Shown here in pieces: positions 47,711-57,269 of a stretch of DNA of 64,000 nt; the stretch's first letter is position 1, and the number at the start of each line of letters is the position of its first letter. The notes below the pieces were generated by a model. The model was given only the letters and a program-made list of their open reading frames with translations, did no database searches and had not been told where the DNA came from. This DNA comes from Kosakonia pseudosacchari (GTDB lineage: Bacteria; Pseudomonadota; Gammaproteobacteria; Enterobacterales; Enterobacteriaceae). Location of the stretch: positions 1-64,000 of the forward strand of contig NZ_FXWP01000009.1 of the NCBI RefSeq assembly GCF_900184035.1. Direction: 5' to 3'. Made by a program: the position numbers and the translations under genes.

Positions 47711-49342
47711 ATGTCCATCATCACAAAGAAAAGTCTGGTAGCTGCGGGGATTTTGACTGCGCTAATTACCGGTAACGCGGCAATGGCTGCCGACGTACCG
47801 GCAGGAGTACAACTGGCGGAGAAGCAAACGCTGGTTCGTAACAACGGTTCTGAAGTGCAATCTCTCGACCCGCATAAAATCGAAGGGGTTCCTGAATCCA
47901 ACATCAACCGCGACCTGTTTGAAGGTCTGCTGATCTCCGATGTTCAGGGGCATCCGACCGCCGGTGTCGCAGAGACATGGGATAATAAAGATTTTAAAGT
48001 CTGGACCTTCCATCTGCGTAAAAACGCGAAATGGTCCGACGGTACGCCTGTAACGGCGCATGATTTTGTTTATAGCTGGCAGCGCCTGGCGGATCCGAAA
48101 ACCGCCTCTCCGTATGCGAGCTATCTGCAGTACGGTCACATCGCCAATATCGACGATGTTATCGCTGGCAAAAAACCGACCAGCGATCTTGGCGTAAAAG
48201 CAATTGATGATTACACCTTCGAAGTTACTCTGAGCGAGCCGGTTCCTTATTTCTATAAACTGCTGGTTCACCCGTCTGTTTCCGCTGTGCCTAAAGCCAC
48301 CATTGAAAAATTCGGTGAAAAATGGACGCAGCCGGCTAACATCGTGACCAACGGTGCTTACAAACTGAAAGATTGGGTGGTCAACGAACGTATCGTTCTT
48401 GAGCGCAACACCAATTACTGGGATAACGCGAAAACCGTTATTAACCAGGTCACTTACCTGCCAATCTCTTCTGAAGTGACAGACGTTAACCGCTACCGCA
48501 GCGGCGAAATCGACATGACTTATAACAACATGCCGATCGAACTGTTCCAGAAACTGAAAAAAGAGATCCCTAAAGAAGTACACGTTGACCCGTACCTGTG
48601 CACTTACTACTACGAAATCAACAACCAGAAAGCCCCGTTCACTGACGTTCGCGTTCGTACCGCGCTGAAACTGGCGCTGGATCGCGACATCATCGTCAAC
48701 AAAGTGAAAAACCAGGGCGATCTGCCGGCATACAGCTACACGCCGCCGTACACCGATGGTGCAAAACTGACTGAACCGGCATGGTTCAAAATGACCCAGG
48801 AACAGCGCAACGCTGAAGCGAAAAAACTGCTGGCCGAAGCGGGCTACACCGCAGACAAACCGCTGTCGTTCAGCCTGCTGTATAACACTTCCGATCTGCA
48901 TAAAAAACTGGCGATCGCTGTGGCTTCCATCTGGAAGAAAAACCTTGGCGTAGACGTGAAGCTGGAAAACCAGGAGTGGAAAACCTTCCTCGACACGCGT
49001 CATCAGGGCACCTTTGATGTTGCACGTGCGGGCTGGTGTGCGGACTACAACGAGCCGACCTCCTTCCTGAATACCATGCTCTCTGACAGCTCAAACAACA
49101 CCGCGCACTATAAGAGCCCGGCGTTTGACAAGCTGATCGGCGACACGCTGAAAGTGACTGACGAAGCACAGCGCAGCGAACTTTATTCCAAAGCTGAACA
49201 GCAACTGGATAAAGACTCGGCGATCGTTCCGGTTTACTACTACGTGAACGCCCGTCTGGTGAAAACCTGGGTTGGTGGTTACACCGGTAAAGACCCGATG
49301 GATAATATCTACGTTAAAAACTTGTATATTATCAAGCATTAA
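47711..49342 (+). CDS. oppA: Periplasmic oligopeptide-binding protein OppA
   Basis: OppA captures di- to pentapeptides in the periplasm and delivers them to OppBCDF. The precursor has 543 residues as in E. coli, with a signal peptide MSIITKKSLVAAGILTALI cleaved after AMA (about residue 26). The SBP_bac_5 fold includes the family signature NIVTNGAYKLKDWVVNERI near residue 215 and RAGWCADYNEP near 440. The ATG at 47711 lies after TGGAGTAACAACACA. Followed 128 bases later by oppB. Confidence 0.98.
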   Translation: MSIITKKSLVAAGILTALITGNAAMAADVPAGVQLAEKQTLVRNNGSEVQSLDPHKIEGVPESNINRDLFEGLLISDVQGHPTAGVAETWDNKDFKVWTFHLRKNAKWSDGTPVTAHDFVYSWQRLADPKTASPYASYLQYGHIANIDDVIAGKKPTSDLGVKAIDDYTFEVTLSEPVPYFYKLLVHPSVSAVPKATIEKFGEKWTQPANIVTNGAYKLKDWVVNERIVLERNTNYWDNAKTVINQVTYLPISSEVTDVNRYRSGEIDMTYNNMPIELFQKLKKEIPKEVHVDPYLCTYYYEINNQKAPFTDVRVRTALKLALDRDIIVNKVKNQGDLPAYSYTPPYTDGAKLTEPAWFKMTQEQRNAEAKKLLAEAGYTADKPLSFSLLYNTSDLHKKLAIAVASIWKKNLGVDVKLENQEWKTFLDTRHQGTFDVARAGWCADYNEPTSFLNTMLSDSSNNTAHYKSPAFDKLIGDTLKVTDEAQRSELYSKAEQQLDKDSAIVPVYYYVNARLVKTWVGGYTGKDPMDNIYVKNLYIIKH

Positions 49343-49470
49343 TGGCAATGAGTGGGGCAGGGCGACCTGCCCCACAGTGTCTTATTTTATCGCACCAGAA
49401 CACACATCGGTCGCAGGCTTAACCGCCTGAAAGAGAATGTGTAAAAGGCACAGGCCAGAAGGTACGGGCA

Positions 49471-50391
49471 ATGTTGAAATTTATCCTACGTCGCTGTCTT
49501 GAAGCGATCCCAACACTTTTCATTCTTATTACCATCTCGTTCTTTATGATGCGTCTCGCGCCGGGAAGTCCATTTACCGGTGAACGTGCGCTGGCGCCAG
49601 AGGTTATGGCGAATATTGAAGCGAAATATCATTTAAACGACCCGATCACCACGCAATATTTCAGTTATCTGAAACAGCTGGCGCATTTCGATTTCGGGCC
49701 ATCATTCAAATACAAAGACTACACCGTGAATGACCTGGTAGCGGCAAGCTTCCCGGTTTCTGCAAAATTAGGTGCGGCGGCCTTTATTCTGGCGATTGTC
49801 TTTGGCGTTACGGCCGGTGTCGTCGCTGCGCTTAACCAGAATACCCGGTGGGACTATACGGTGATGGGGCTGGCAATGACCGGGGTCGTTATCCCGAGCT
49901 TCGTTGTTGCGCCATTATTGGTGATGATCTTCGCCATCGTGCTGAAGTGGCTGCCCGCGGGCGGCTGGAATGGCGGAGCACTGAAATTCATGATCCTGCC
50001 GATGGTGGCGTTGTCACTGGCTTATATTGCCAGCATCGCGCGTATCACTCGCGGTTCGATGATTGAAGTTCTGCACTCAAACTTTATTCGCACTGCGCGT
50101 GCCAAAGGTTTACCGATGCGCCGGATCATTTTCCGTCATGCGCTCAAACCCGCACTGCTTCCAGTGCTCTCCTATATGGGCCCGGCGTTTGTCGGCATCA
50201 TTACCGGTTCCATGGTTATCGAGACCATTTATGGTCTGCCGGGTATCGGCCAGCTGTTCGTTAATGGCGCGCTGAACCGTGACTATTCGCTGGTGCTGAG
50301 CCTGACCATCCTGGTTGGCACGCTGACCATTCTGTTTAACGCGATTGTTGATGTGCTGTATGCCGTTATCGATCCGAAGATCCGTTATTAA
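49471..50391 (+). CDS. oppB: Oligopeptide ABC transporter permease OppB
   Basis: One of the two membrane subunits of the oligopeptide importer. The 306-residue protein has six helices and the EAA loop for coupling to the ATPases (IEVLHSNFIRTARAKGLPMRRIIFRHALKPALLP near residue 195). It starts MLKFILRRCLEAIPTLFILITISFFMMRLAPG, typical of the OppB/DppB family. 14 bases before oppC. Confidence 0.98.
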   Translation: MLKFILRRCLEAIPTLFILITISFFMMRLAPGSPFTGERALAPEVMANIEAKYHLNDPITTQYFSYLKQLAHFDFGPSFKYKDYTVNDLVAASFPVSAKLGAAAFILAIVFGVTAGVVAALNQNTRWDYTVMGLAMTGVVIPSFVVAPLLVMIFAIVLKWLPAGGWNGGALKFMILPMVALSLAYIASIARITRGSMIEVLHSNFIRTARAKGLPMRRIIFRHALKPALLPVLSYMGPAFVGIITGSMVIETIYGLPGIGQLFVNGALNRDYSLVLSLTILVGTLTILFNAIVDVLYAVIDPKIRY

Positions 50392-50405
50392 TACTGGAGT
50401 TCGCC

Positions 50406-51314
50406 ATGATGTTAAGTAAGAAAAACAGCGAGGCGCTGGAAAACTTCAGTGAGAAACTTGAAGTCGAAGGACGAAGCCTGTGGCAGGACGCGCGCCGTCG
50501 CTTTATGCATAACCGTGCTGCGGTGGCGAGTCTGATCGTATTACTGCTAATAGCCCTGTTTGTGACATTAGCACCGATGCTGTCGCAGTTTAGCTATTTC
50601 GATACCGACTGGGGCATGATGTCCAGCCAGCCGGATATGGAGTCCGGTCACTATTTTGGTACTGACTCTTCCGGTCGCGACCTGCTGGTGCGTGTGGCGA
50701 TCGGCGGGCGTATCTCGCTGATGGTGGGTATCGCTGCCGCGCTGGTGGCCGTTATCCTGGGGACGCTGTACGGTTCACTCTCCGGTTACCTGGGCGGTAA
50801 AACAGACTCGGTGATGATGCGTTTGCTGGAGATCCTCAACTCCTTCCCGTTTATGTTCTTCGTGATCCTGCTGGTGACATTCTTTGGGCAAAACATTCTG
50901 CTCATCTTTGTTGCTATCGGTATGGTTTCCTGGCTCGATATGGCGCGTATTGTGCGCGGCCAGACCTTAAGCCTGAAACGTAAAGAGTTTATCGAAGCGG
51001 CGCAGGTGGGCGGAGTTTCTACCGCCAATATCGTTGTGCGCCACATAGTGCCAAACGTGCTGGGCGTGGTGGTGGTGTATGCCTCACTGCTGGTGCCAAG
51101 CATGATCCTGTTCGAGTCCTTCCTGAGCTTCCTCGGTCTGGGCACCCAGGAACCGCTGAGCAGCTGGGGCGCGCTGTTAAGCGACGGTGCGAACTCAATG
51201 GAAGTGTCGCCGTGGTTGCTGCTGTTCCCGGCAGGTTTCCTGGTTATCACTTTGTTCTGTTTTAACTTTATCGGCGATGGCCTGCGTGATGCCCTCGATC
51301 CGAAAGACCGTTAA
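50406..51314 (+). CDS. oppC: Oligopeptide ABC transporter permease OppC
   Basis: The second membrane subunit of the importer, 302 residues. It has a cytoplasmic N-terminal segment, then six helices, the HYFGTDSSGRDLLVRVAIGGR motif typical of the OppC/DppC family near residue 85, and an EAA loop (LKRKEFIEAAQVGGVSTANIVVRHIVPN). Almost identical to E. coli OppC. Overlaps nothing; 11 bases before oppD. Confidence 0.98.
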   Translation: MMLSKKNSEALENFSEKLEVEGRSLWQDARRRFMHNRAAVASLIVLLLIALFVTLAPMLSQFSYFDTDWGMMSSQPDMESGHYFGTDSSGRDLLVRVAIGGRISLMVGIAAALVAVILGTLYGSLSGYLGGKTDSVMMRLLEILNSFPFMFFVILLVTFFGQNILLIFVAIGMVSWLDMARIVRGQTLSLKRKEFIEAAQVGGVSTANIVVRHIVPNVLGVVVVYASLLVPSMILFESFLSFLGLGTQEPLSSWGALLSDGANSMEVSPWLLLFPAGFLVITLFCFNFIGDGLRDALDPKDR

Positions 51315-51325
51315 GGAGTGCTGTT

Positions 51326-52339
51326 ATGAGCATAACTGAAACCTCATTCGCGTCGGCGACGCAGCAGCAATCCAATCTCCTGCTGGACGTGAAAGATCTG
51401 CGTGTTACCTTCCAGACCCCGGATGGCGATGTCACCGCGGTGAATGACCTGAACTTCTCGCTGCGTGCCGGTGAAACACTGGGTATCGTGGGTGAATCGG
51501 GTTCCGGTAAATCCCAGACAGCGTTTGCGCTGATGGGGTTACTGGCGGCGAACGGGCGCATTGGCGGCTCGGCGACGTTCAACGGCAAAGAGATCCTTAA
51601 CCTGCCGGAGCAGGCGCTGAACAAACTGCGCGCCGAGCAGATCTCGATGATTTTCCAGGACCCGATGACTTCGCTGAACCCGTATATGCGCGTGGGTGAG
51701 CAGTTGATGGAAGTCCTGATGTTGCACAAAGGCATGAACAAAGCGGAAGCATTTGAAGAGTCCGTCAAAATGCTCGACGCAGTAAAAATGCCGGAAGCGC
51801 GTAAACGCATGCGCATGTATCCGCACGAGTTTTCCGGCGGTATGCGCCAACGCGTGATGATCGCAATGGCGTTATTGTGCCGGCCAAAACTGCTGATTGC
51901 CGATGAGCCGACTACCGCGCTGGACGTGACTGTTCAGGCGCAGATCATGACCCTGTTGAATGAGCTGAAACGCGAATTCAACACCGCAATCATTATGATC
52001 ACCCATGACCTGGGTGTTGTCGCCGGTATCTGTGACAAAGTGCTGGTGATGTACGCTGGCCGTACCATGGAGTATGGCAAAGCGCGTGATGTGTTCTATC
52101 AGCCATCGCATCCGTACTCGATCGGCCTGCTGAACGCGGTACCGCGCCTCGACACGGAGGGCGAAGCGTTGTTGACCATTCCGGGCAACCCGCCGAACCT
52201 GCTGCGTCTGCCGAAAGGCTGCCCGTTCCAGCCGCGCTGCCCGCACGCGATGGAAATCTGTAACAGTGCTCCACCGCTGGAGGAGTTTGCCCCGGGCCGT
52301 TTGCGCGCCTGCTTTAAATCGGTGGAGGAACTGGTATGA
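51326..52339 (+). CDS. oppD: Oligopeptide ABC transporter ATPase OppD
   Basis: One of two ATPases powering peptide import. Walker A GESGSGKSQ near residue 57, signature FSGGMRQRV near residue 172, Walker B LLIADEPTTALD near 192, and a C-terminal oligopeptide transporter-specific domain with a Cys-rich CPFQPRCPHAMEICN region that holds an iron-sulfur cluster in relatives. 337 residues. ATGA overlap with oppF. Confidence 0.98.
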   Translation: MSITETSFASATQQQSNLLLDVKDLRVTFQTPDGDVTAVNDLNFSLRAGETLGIVGESGSGKSQTAFALMGLLAANGRIGGSATFNGKEILNLPEQALNKLRAEQISMIFQDPMTSLNPYMRVGEQLMEVLMLHKGMNKAEAFEESVKMLDAVKMPEARKRMRMYPHEFSGGMRQRVMIAMALLCRPKLLIADEPTTALDVTVQAQIMTLLNELKREFNTAIIMITHDLGVVAGICDKVLVMYAGRTMEYGKARDVFYQPSHPYSIGLLNAVPRLDTEGEALLTIPGNPPNLLRLPKGCPFQPRCPHAMEICNSAPPLEEFAPGRLRACFKSVEELV

Positions 52340-53340
52340 ATACCGCGATTGATGAGAGAAAAGTGCTGCTGGAAATCGCCGATTTGAAGGTGCATTTCGA
52401 CATCAAAGATGGCAAGCAGTGGTTCTGGCAACCGCCGAAAACCCTGAAAGCGGTTGATGGCGTCACGCTGCGTCTGTACGAAGGGGAAACCCTCGGCGTG
52501 GTGGGCGAATCCGGTTGCGGTAAGTCGACTTTTGCTCGCGCCATTATTGGTCTGGTGAAAGCCACCGACGGAAAAGTGGCCTGGCTGGGTAAAGATCTGC
52601 TGGGAATGAAGCAGGAAGAGTGGCGCGACGTCCGCAGTGATATCCAGATGATTTTCCAGGATCCGCTGGCATCACTGAACCCACGTATGACCATCGGTGA
52701 AATCATCGCCGAACCGCTGCGCACCTATCATCCGAAAATGTCGCGCCAGGAAGTGCGCGACCGCGTTAAGACGATGATGATGAAAGTGGGGCTGCTGCCG
52801 AACCTGATAAACCGCTATCCGCATGAATTCTCCGGTGGTCAGTGTCAGCGTATCGGTATTGCCCGCGCGCTGATCCTCGAACCGAAACTGATTATTTGTG
52901 ATGAACCGGTTTCCGCGCTGGATGTGTCAATCCAGGCGCAGGTCGTTAACCTGCTGCAACAACTGCAACGTGAAATGGGGCTTTCGCTGATCTTTATCGC
53001 CCACGACCTGGCGGTGGTGAAGCATATCTCCGACCGTGTGCTGGTAATGTACCTCGGTCATGCTGTAGAGCTTGGCACTTATGACGAGGTGTACCAGAAC
53101 CCGCTGCATCCGTATACCAAAGCGCTGATGTCGGCGGTGCCGGTTCCGGACCCGGATCGGGAAAAGAACAAGACGATACAGCTGCTGGAAGGGGATTTGC
53201 CGTCACCAATCAACCCGCCATCGGGCTGCGTGTTCCGTACTCGCTGCCCGATTGCCGGGCCTGAATGTGCACAGACGCGTCCGGTGCTCGAGGGTAGCTT
53301 CCGTCATGCGGTCTCTTGTCTGAAAGTCGACCCGCTATAA
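52336..53340 (+). CDS. oppF: Oligopeptide ABC transporter ATPase OppF
   Basis: The second ATPase of the peptide importer. Walker A GESGCGKST near residue 57, signature FSGGQCQRI near residue 161, Walker B LIICDEPVSALD near 181, and the C-terminal CPIAGPECAQTRP region. 334 residues. Its start overlaps oppD by 4 bases, and a terminator follows the stop. Confidence 0.98.
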   Translation: MNTAIDERKVLLEIADLKVHFDIKDGKQWFWQPPKTLKAVDGVTLRLYEGETLGVVGESGCGKSTFARAIIGLVKATDGKVAWLGKDLLGMKQEEWRDVRSDIQMIFQDPLASLNPRMTIGEIIAEPLRTYHPKMSRQEVRDRVKTMMMKVGLLPNLINRYPHEFSGGQCQRIGIARALILEPKLIICDEPVSALDVSIQAQVVNLLQQLQREMGLSLIFIAHDLAVVKHISDRVLVMYLGHAVELGTYDEVYQNPLHPYTKALMSAVPVPDPDREKNKTIQLLEGDLPSPINPPSGCVFRTRCPIAGPECAQTRPVLEGSFRHAVSCLKVDPL

Positions 53341-53349
53341 TCCACGCAT

Positions 53350-53381
53350 AAAAAAGGGCTGACAACTGTCAGCCCTTTTTT
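53350..53381. terminator. Terminator of the opp operon
   Basis: AAAAAAGGGCTGAC-AACT-GTCAGCCCTTTTTT, 9 bases after the oppF stop and 16 before the end of the convergent yciU. Usable in both directions. Confidence 0.9.
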
Positions 53382-53396
53382 GTTCTCTTTCTGCGC

Positions 53397-53756
<360 letters not shown>

Positions 53757-55217
53757 TTACAGCAACGGACTGAAGAAGTAAAACAGTCGTTCAGCAATGC
53801 GGTGCCAGAACGGCCGTTTTACCCACAAACGGGCATCAAGTAAGCGGGAGCGGGAGATGTAATCATCCTGCACGGCCGCCAGATCGCCACCAAAACCAGC
53901 ATCGTCAATCACCAGCGTAATTTCGAAATTCAGCCACAGGCTACGCATATCCAGATTCACGGTACCGATGAGACTCAGTTCGCCATCAACTAGCACGCTT
54001 TTGGTATGCAGCAAACCGCCTTCGAACTGGTAAATTTTTACGCCTGCGGCCAGCAACTCGCCAAAAAAGGCCCGGCTGGCCCAGCCGACCAGCAGCGAAT
54101 CGTTTTTACGCGGCAGAATAATACTCACGTCCACACCGCGCTGCGCTGCCGTACAAATCGCATGCAGCAGGTCGTCGCTGGGCACGAAATAGGGCGTGGT
54201 CATAATTAAATATTCGCGTGATGCGTAGACGGCGGTTAGCAGTGCCTGGTGGATCAGATCTTCCGGAAACCCTGGTCCGGAAGCAATGGTATGAATGGTG
54301 TGCCCGCTGGCCTCCTCAAAAGGCATGATGTTGGCATCAGGTGGCGGGGGAAGAATGCGTTTTCCGGTTTCTATTTCCCAGTCGCAAGAGTAGACAATCC
54401 CCATTGCCGTGGCGATTGGACCTTCCATCCGTGCCATTAAATCGACCCACTGACCGACGCCAGCATCTTGCTTAAAGAAACGCGGATCGACCAGATTCAT
54501 GCTGCCGGTGTAGGCGATGTAATTATCAATCAACACGATTTTTCGATGCTGGCGTAAATCCATGCGGCGCAGGAAAACACGCATCAAATTCACTTTCAGC
54601 GCCTCGACCACTTCAATACCGGCGTTTCGCATCATGGTTGCCCACGGGCTGCGGAAAAAGGCAACGCTGCCGGCAGAATCCAGCAACAAGCGACAGTGCA
54701 CGCCGCGGCGCGCTGCGGCCATTAACGATTCGGCCACCTGATCCGCCATTCCGCCAGGTTGCCAGATGTAGAACACCATCTCGATATTGTGGCGGGCGAG
54801 CTGAATGTCACGGATCAATGCCTGCATCACATCATCGGTCGAGGTGAGTAACTGCAACTGGTTGCCCTTAACCCCGGCAATCCCCTGGCGTCGCTCGCAG
54901 AGCTTGAAAAGCGATGACGCCACGCCGCTGTTTTCTGTCGCAAAAATATGTTTGAAATTTTTTAGATCATTCAGCCATTTTGCGGTGGAAGGCCACATAG
55001 CGCGGGCGCGCTCGGCGCGACGTTTTCCAAGGTGCAGTTCACCAAGGGAAAGATAGGCGATGATCCCAACCAGCGGCAGGATGTAAATAATCAATAACCA
55101 CGCCATGGCAGAGGTGACCGCGCGGCGTTTCATCAATATGCGCAGTGTTACACCAGCAATCAGTAGCCAGTAACCTAAGACAATCAGCCAACTCATTACC
55201 GTGTAAAAAGCGGACAT
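53757..55217 (-). CDS. clsA: Cardiolipin synthase A
   Basis: ClsA joins two phosphatidylglycerol molecules to cardiolipin and glycerol in the inner membrane. The 486-residue protein (start at the ATG behind AAGGATTTTTATCT, E. coli length) has two N-terminal membrane helices (about 6-26 and 38-58) and two phospholipase D HxK motifs: HRKIVLIDN near residue 224 and HTKSVLVDG near residue 405. Further upstream in-frame codons are unsupported. Confidence 0.97.
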   Translation of the reverse strand: MSAFYTVMSWLIVLGYWLLIAGVTLRILMKRRAVTSAMAWLLIIYILPLVGIIAYLSLGELHLGKRRAERARAMWPSTAKWLNDLKNFKHIFATENSGVASSLFKLCERRQGIAGVKGNQLQLLTSTDDVMQALIRDIQLARHNIEMVFYIWQPGGMADQVAESLMAAARRGVHCRLLLDSAGSVAFFRSPWATMMRNAGIEVVEALKVNLMRVFLRRMDLRQHRKIVLIDNYIAYTGSMNLVDPRFFKQDAGVGQWVDLMARMEGPIATAMGIVYSCDWEIETGKRILPPPPDANIMPFEEASGHTIHTIASGPGFPEDLIHQALLTAVYASREYLIMTTPYFVPSDDLLHAICTAAQRGVDVSIILPRKNDSLLVGWASRAFFGELLAAGVKIYQFEGGLLHTKSVLVDGELSLIGTVNLDMRSLWLNFEITLVIDDAGFGGDLAAVQDDYISRSRLLDARLWVKRPFWHRIAERLFYFFSPLL

Positions 55218-55357
55218 AGATAAAAATCCTTTTAAAAAAACGTATTTCATGAGTGTACGCATCCGCATTCATCTGGCAAATAAAAACGCTGAAAAGCGCT
55301 GGCCTGGCGAAGTTGACGGACTATAATGGCGTTTCTGTTAAGTTTTGAGTTGTAAAA

Positions 55358-55531
55358 ATGAAGCGTAGTCGAACGGAAGTGGGGCGCTGGCGTATGCTGC
55401 GGCAGATGAGCCGCCGTAAAGCACGCTGGCTGGAAGCGCAATCACGTCGCAATATGCGCATCCACGCCATCAGGAAATGTGGCGTAAACCGTCATCGTAA
55501 TGTGCTGTTATTCGCTATTTACGATCTTTAA
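55358..55531 (+). CDS. yciY: Small basic protein YciY
   Basis: A 57-codon gene, clearly homologous to E. coli YciY: it starts MKRSRTEVGRWRMLRQ and ends LLFAIYDL, with the same length. The protein is extremely basic (17 Arg), with no membrane segment. Function unknown. It lies between divergent clsA and the RhtB gene, where E. coli also has yciY. The conserved length and sequence argue for a real gene despite its size. Confidence 0.85.
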   Translation: MKRSRTEVGRWRMLRQMSRRKARWLEAQSRRNMRIHAIRKCGVNRHRNVLLFAIYDL

Positions 55532-55535
55532 AATC

Positions 55536-55566
55536 CGGGCACCGAACAGGTGCCCGCGATCGTTTC
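55536..55566 (+). terminator. Possible terminator behind yciY
   Basis: CGGGCACC-GAACA-GGTGCCCG, a perfect 8-bp stem 5 bases after the yciY stop, but followed by CGATCGTTTC, a poor U-tract. It may be a weak terminator. Confidence 0.5.
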
Positions 55567-55596
55567 TGGGCTTAATGCTAAAGAGGGAATTGCCGT

Positions 55597-56217
55597 ATGT
55601 CGGTAATGGATAGTCTGCTGGCTTTTACCTTCGCCGCCACGCTTTTGACATTAACACCGGGGCTGGACACGGCGCTGATACTGCGCACCGCGACAGTTGA
55701 AGGGCGCAAAGAGGCGTTTAAAGCACAGATGGGAATCAACACCGGTTGCCTTATCTGGGGCGCAATGGTGGCATTTGGCCTGGGCGCGCTGATCGCCGTG
55801 TCTGAACTGGCGTACAACATCCTCAAATATTGCGGTGCCGCCTATTTATGCTGGTTGGGTCTGAATATGTTGCTGCGCCCGCGCCGATCGTTTGTTTCAG
55901 TAGCTACAAGCGAAACAAAATCGCAGAACTGGTTTATCAAAGGGATGTTCGGCAATGTGCTTAACCCGAAAGTGGGCATTTTTTATGTCTCATTTTTGCC
56001 GCAGTTTATCCCGCAGGGACAACCGCCGATCGCATGGACGTTTGGCCTGGTTTTTATTCATCTTTTCCTGGGCACCTTCTGGTCGACGCTGTTGATTACT
56101 GCCACGCGCCCATTAGCGTCATTCCTGCGTAAAGAAAAAGTCATACGCTGGATGGATCGGTGTACGGGCATGGTCTTTTTGCTGTTTGCCGCCCGTCTGG
56201 CGCTCAGTAAACGTTAA
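55597..56217 (+). CDS. RhtB/LysE-family amino acid exporter
   Basis: A 206-residue inner-membrane exporter with about six helices. The N-terminus LTLTPGLDTALILRTA is the classical RhtB/LysE signature, and NVLNPKVGIFYVSFLPQFIP near residue 128 is the second family motif. Substrate is not predictable; members export amino acids such as homoserine, lysine or leucine. It stands 17 bases ahead of the SMR gene, probably in one operon, at the place where E. coli has kch. Confidence 0.92.
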   Translation: MSVMDSLLAFTFAATLLTLTPGLDTALILRTATVEGRKEAFKAQMGINTGCLIWGAMVAFGLGALIAVSELAYNILKYCGAAYLCWLGLNMLLRPRRSFVSVATSETKSQNWFIKGMFGNVLNPKVGIFYVSFLPQFIPQGQPPIAWTFGLVFIHLFLGTFWSTLLITATRPLASFLRKEKVIRWMDRCTGMVFLLFAARLALSKR

Positions 56218-56234
56218 ATTGTCCGGTAACCTAT

Positions 56235-56573
56235 ATGAATAAAGAAGCCTTTATTTTTCTCAGTATCGCCATTGTGATGGAAGTTATTGCCACCACGGCG
56301 CTGAAATCTTCCGACAGCTTTACCCGTTTGTTACCCGCTATTATCAGCATCGCCGGGTATTGCATTGCATTCTGGTGTCTGACAATTACTATGCGCACTC
56401 TTCCTACCGGGGTGATTTATGCCATCTGGTCAGGTGCGGGTATTGTGCTGATAGGTCTTGCTGGCTGGCTGGTTCACGGGCAAAAACTGGATATGCCGGC
56501 AATCATGGGGATGGGGTTAATTATCGCCGGGGTGGTGATTATTAATCTTTTTTCCAAAAGCATTGGGCATTAA
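56235..56573 (+). CDS. Small multidrug resistance (SMR) family transporter
   Basis: A 112-residue, four-helix membrane protein similar to EmrE. The essential membrane-embedded glutamate is Glu16 in VMEVIATTALKSSDSFTRL, and the conserved GVIYAIWSGAGIVLIGLAGW motif follows near residue 57. It could export quaternary cations or, as a guanidinium-type exporter, other small cations; the sequence resembles EmrE/QacE more than Gdx. Downstream of the RhtB-type gene. Confidence 0.92.
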   Translation: MNKEAFIFLSIAIVMEVIATTALKSSDSFTRLLPAIISIAGYCIAFWCLTITMRTLPTGVIYAIWSGAGIVLIGLAGWLVHGQKLDMPAIMGMGLIIAGVVIINLFSKSIGH

Positions 56574-56720
56574 ATAATAAAATGCCAGACCTCAGCGATC
56601 AGCCTGTTGATATATATTTCGCAACAGGTGGGTGTTTGCGCTAATACGCCGCGATTTGCGTAGGCGCTGAACCCACCAGCAGGATGTGAAGTGTCGCCTG
56701 GTTCTGAACCACCAGTAACG

Positions 56721-56753
56721 AAAAAGACCCGCCGGGGCGGGTCTTTTCTTTTT
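56721..56753 (-). terminator. Terminator behind yciI
   Basis: GACCCGCC-GGG-GCGGGTC hairpin; on the minus strand it directly follows the yciI stop and ends in TTTTT (complement of 56721-56725). The other side is TTTTCTTTTT, so it can also stop plus-strand transcription. Confidence 0.85.
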
Positions 56754-57048
56754 AGAATACTTTCTTGAACGGCTTCACCGTTACGTTCTGATAAACCCCG
56801 GCAGCGACGTAAGGATCGGCTTCTGCCCAGGACTTCGCCGCTTCCAGCGATTCAAACTCAGCAATCACCGTCGAGCCAGTGAAACCCGCAGCCCCTGGAT
56901 CGTTGCTGTCGACAGCCGGCATTGGGCCAGCAGTCAGCAGGCGGCCTTCATCGTGCAGCAGTTGCAGTCTTGCCAGATGGGCAGGGCGCACGGACAAACG
57001 TTTTTCGAGCGAGTCAGCAATATCTTCAGCAAAAATAACGTACAGCAC
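56752..57048 (-). CDS. yciI: YciI family protein
   Basis: A 98-residue cytosolic protein of the YciI/YCII ferredoxin-like fold (DUF1330-like alpha-beta barrels). It has the conserved Asp/His-type pocket ([12 protein letters not shown] and [20 protein letters not shown]). Function unknown in E. coli. Divergent from tonB, as in relatives. Confidence 0.94.
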   Translation of the reverse strand: MLYVIFAEDIADSLEKRLSVRPAHLARLQLLHDEGRLLTAGPMPAVDSNDPGAAGFTGSTVIAEFESLEAAKSWAEADPYVAAGVYQNVTVKPFKKVF

Positions 57049-57205
57049 GGGCAGAACTCCTTACAGAATAAGAAAGCCATACCCTATGTGAAAGGTGAAA
57101 CGACTGCAATGTAAAGATGGCCGAGGCAGTAACATCCATGCAAACTATGCGGCTTTTTTATCCATTTACCCGACTAAATCACCCGCGCATACGTTGGCTT
57201 GTTGA

Positions 57206-57227
57206 ATATGATTGCTATTTGCATTTA
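57206..57227 (+). promoter_or_regulatory. Predicted Fur operator/tonB promoter region
   Basis: The stretch around 57206-57227 (ATATGATTGCTATTTGCATTT) is conserved with the iron-regulated tonB promoter of E. coli, where Fur binds. It lies about 45 bases before the tonB start. The match to the 19-bp Fur box is partial; identity with the E. coli region is the main support. Confidence 0.6.
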
Positions 57228-57269
57228 AAATCTAGCTCTGGATTTTTAACTGACACGATTATGACTTCA

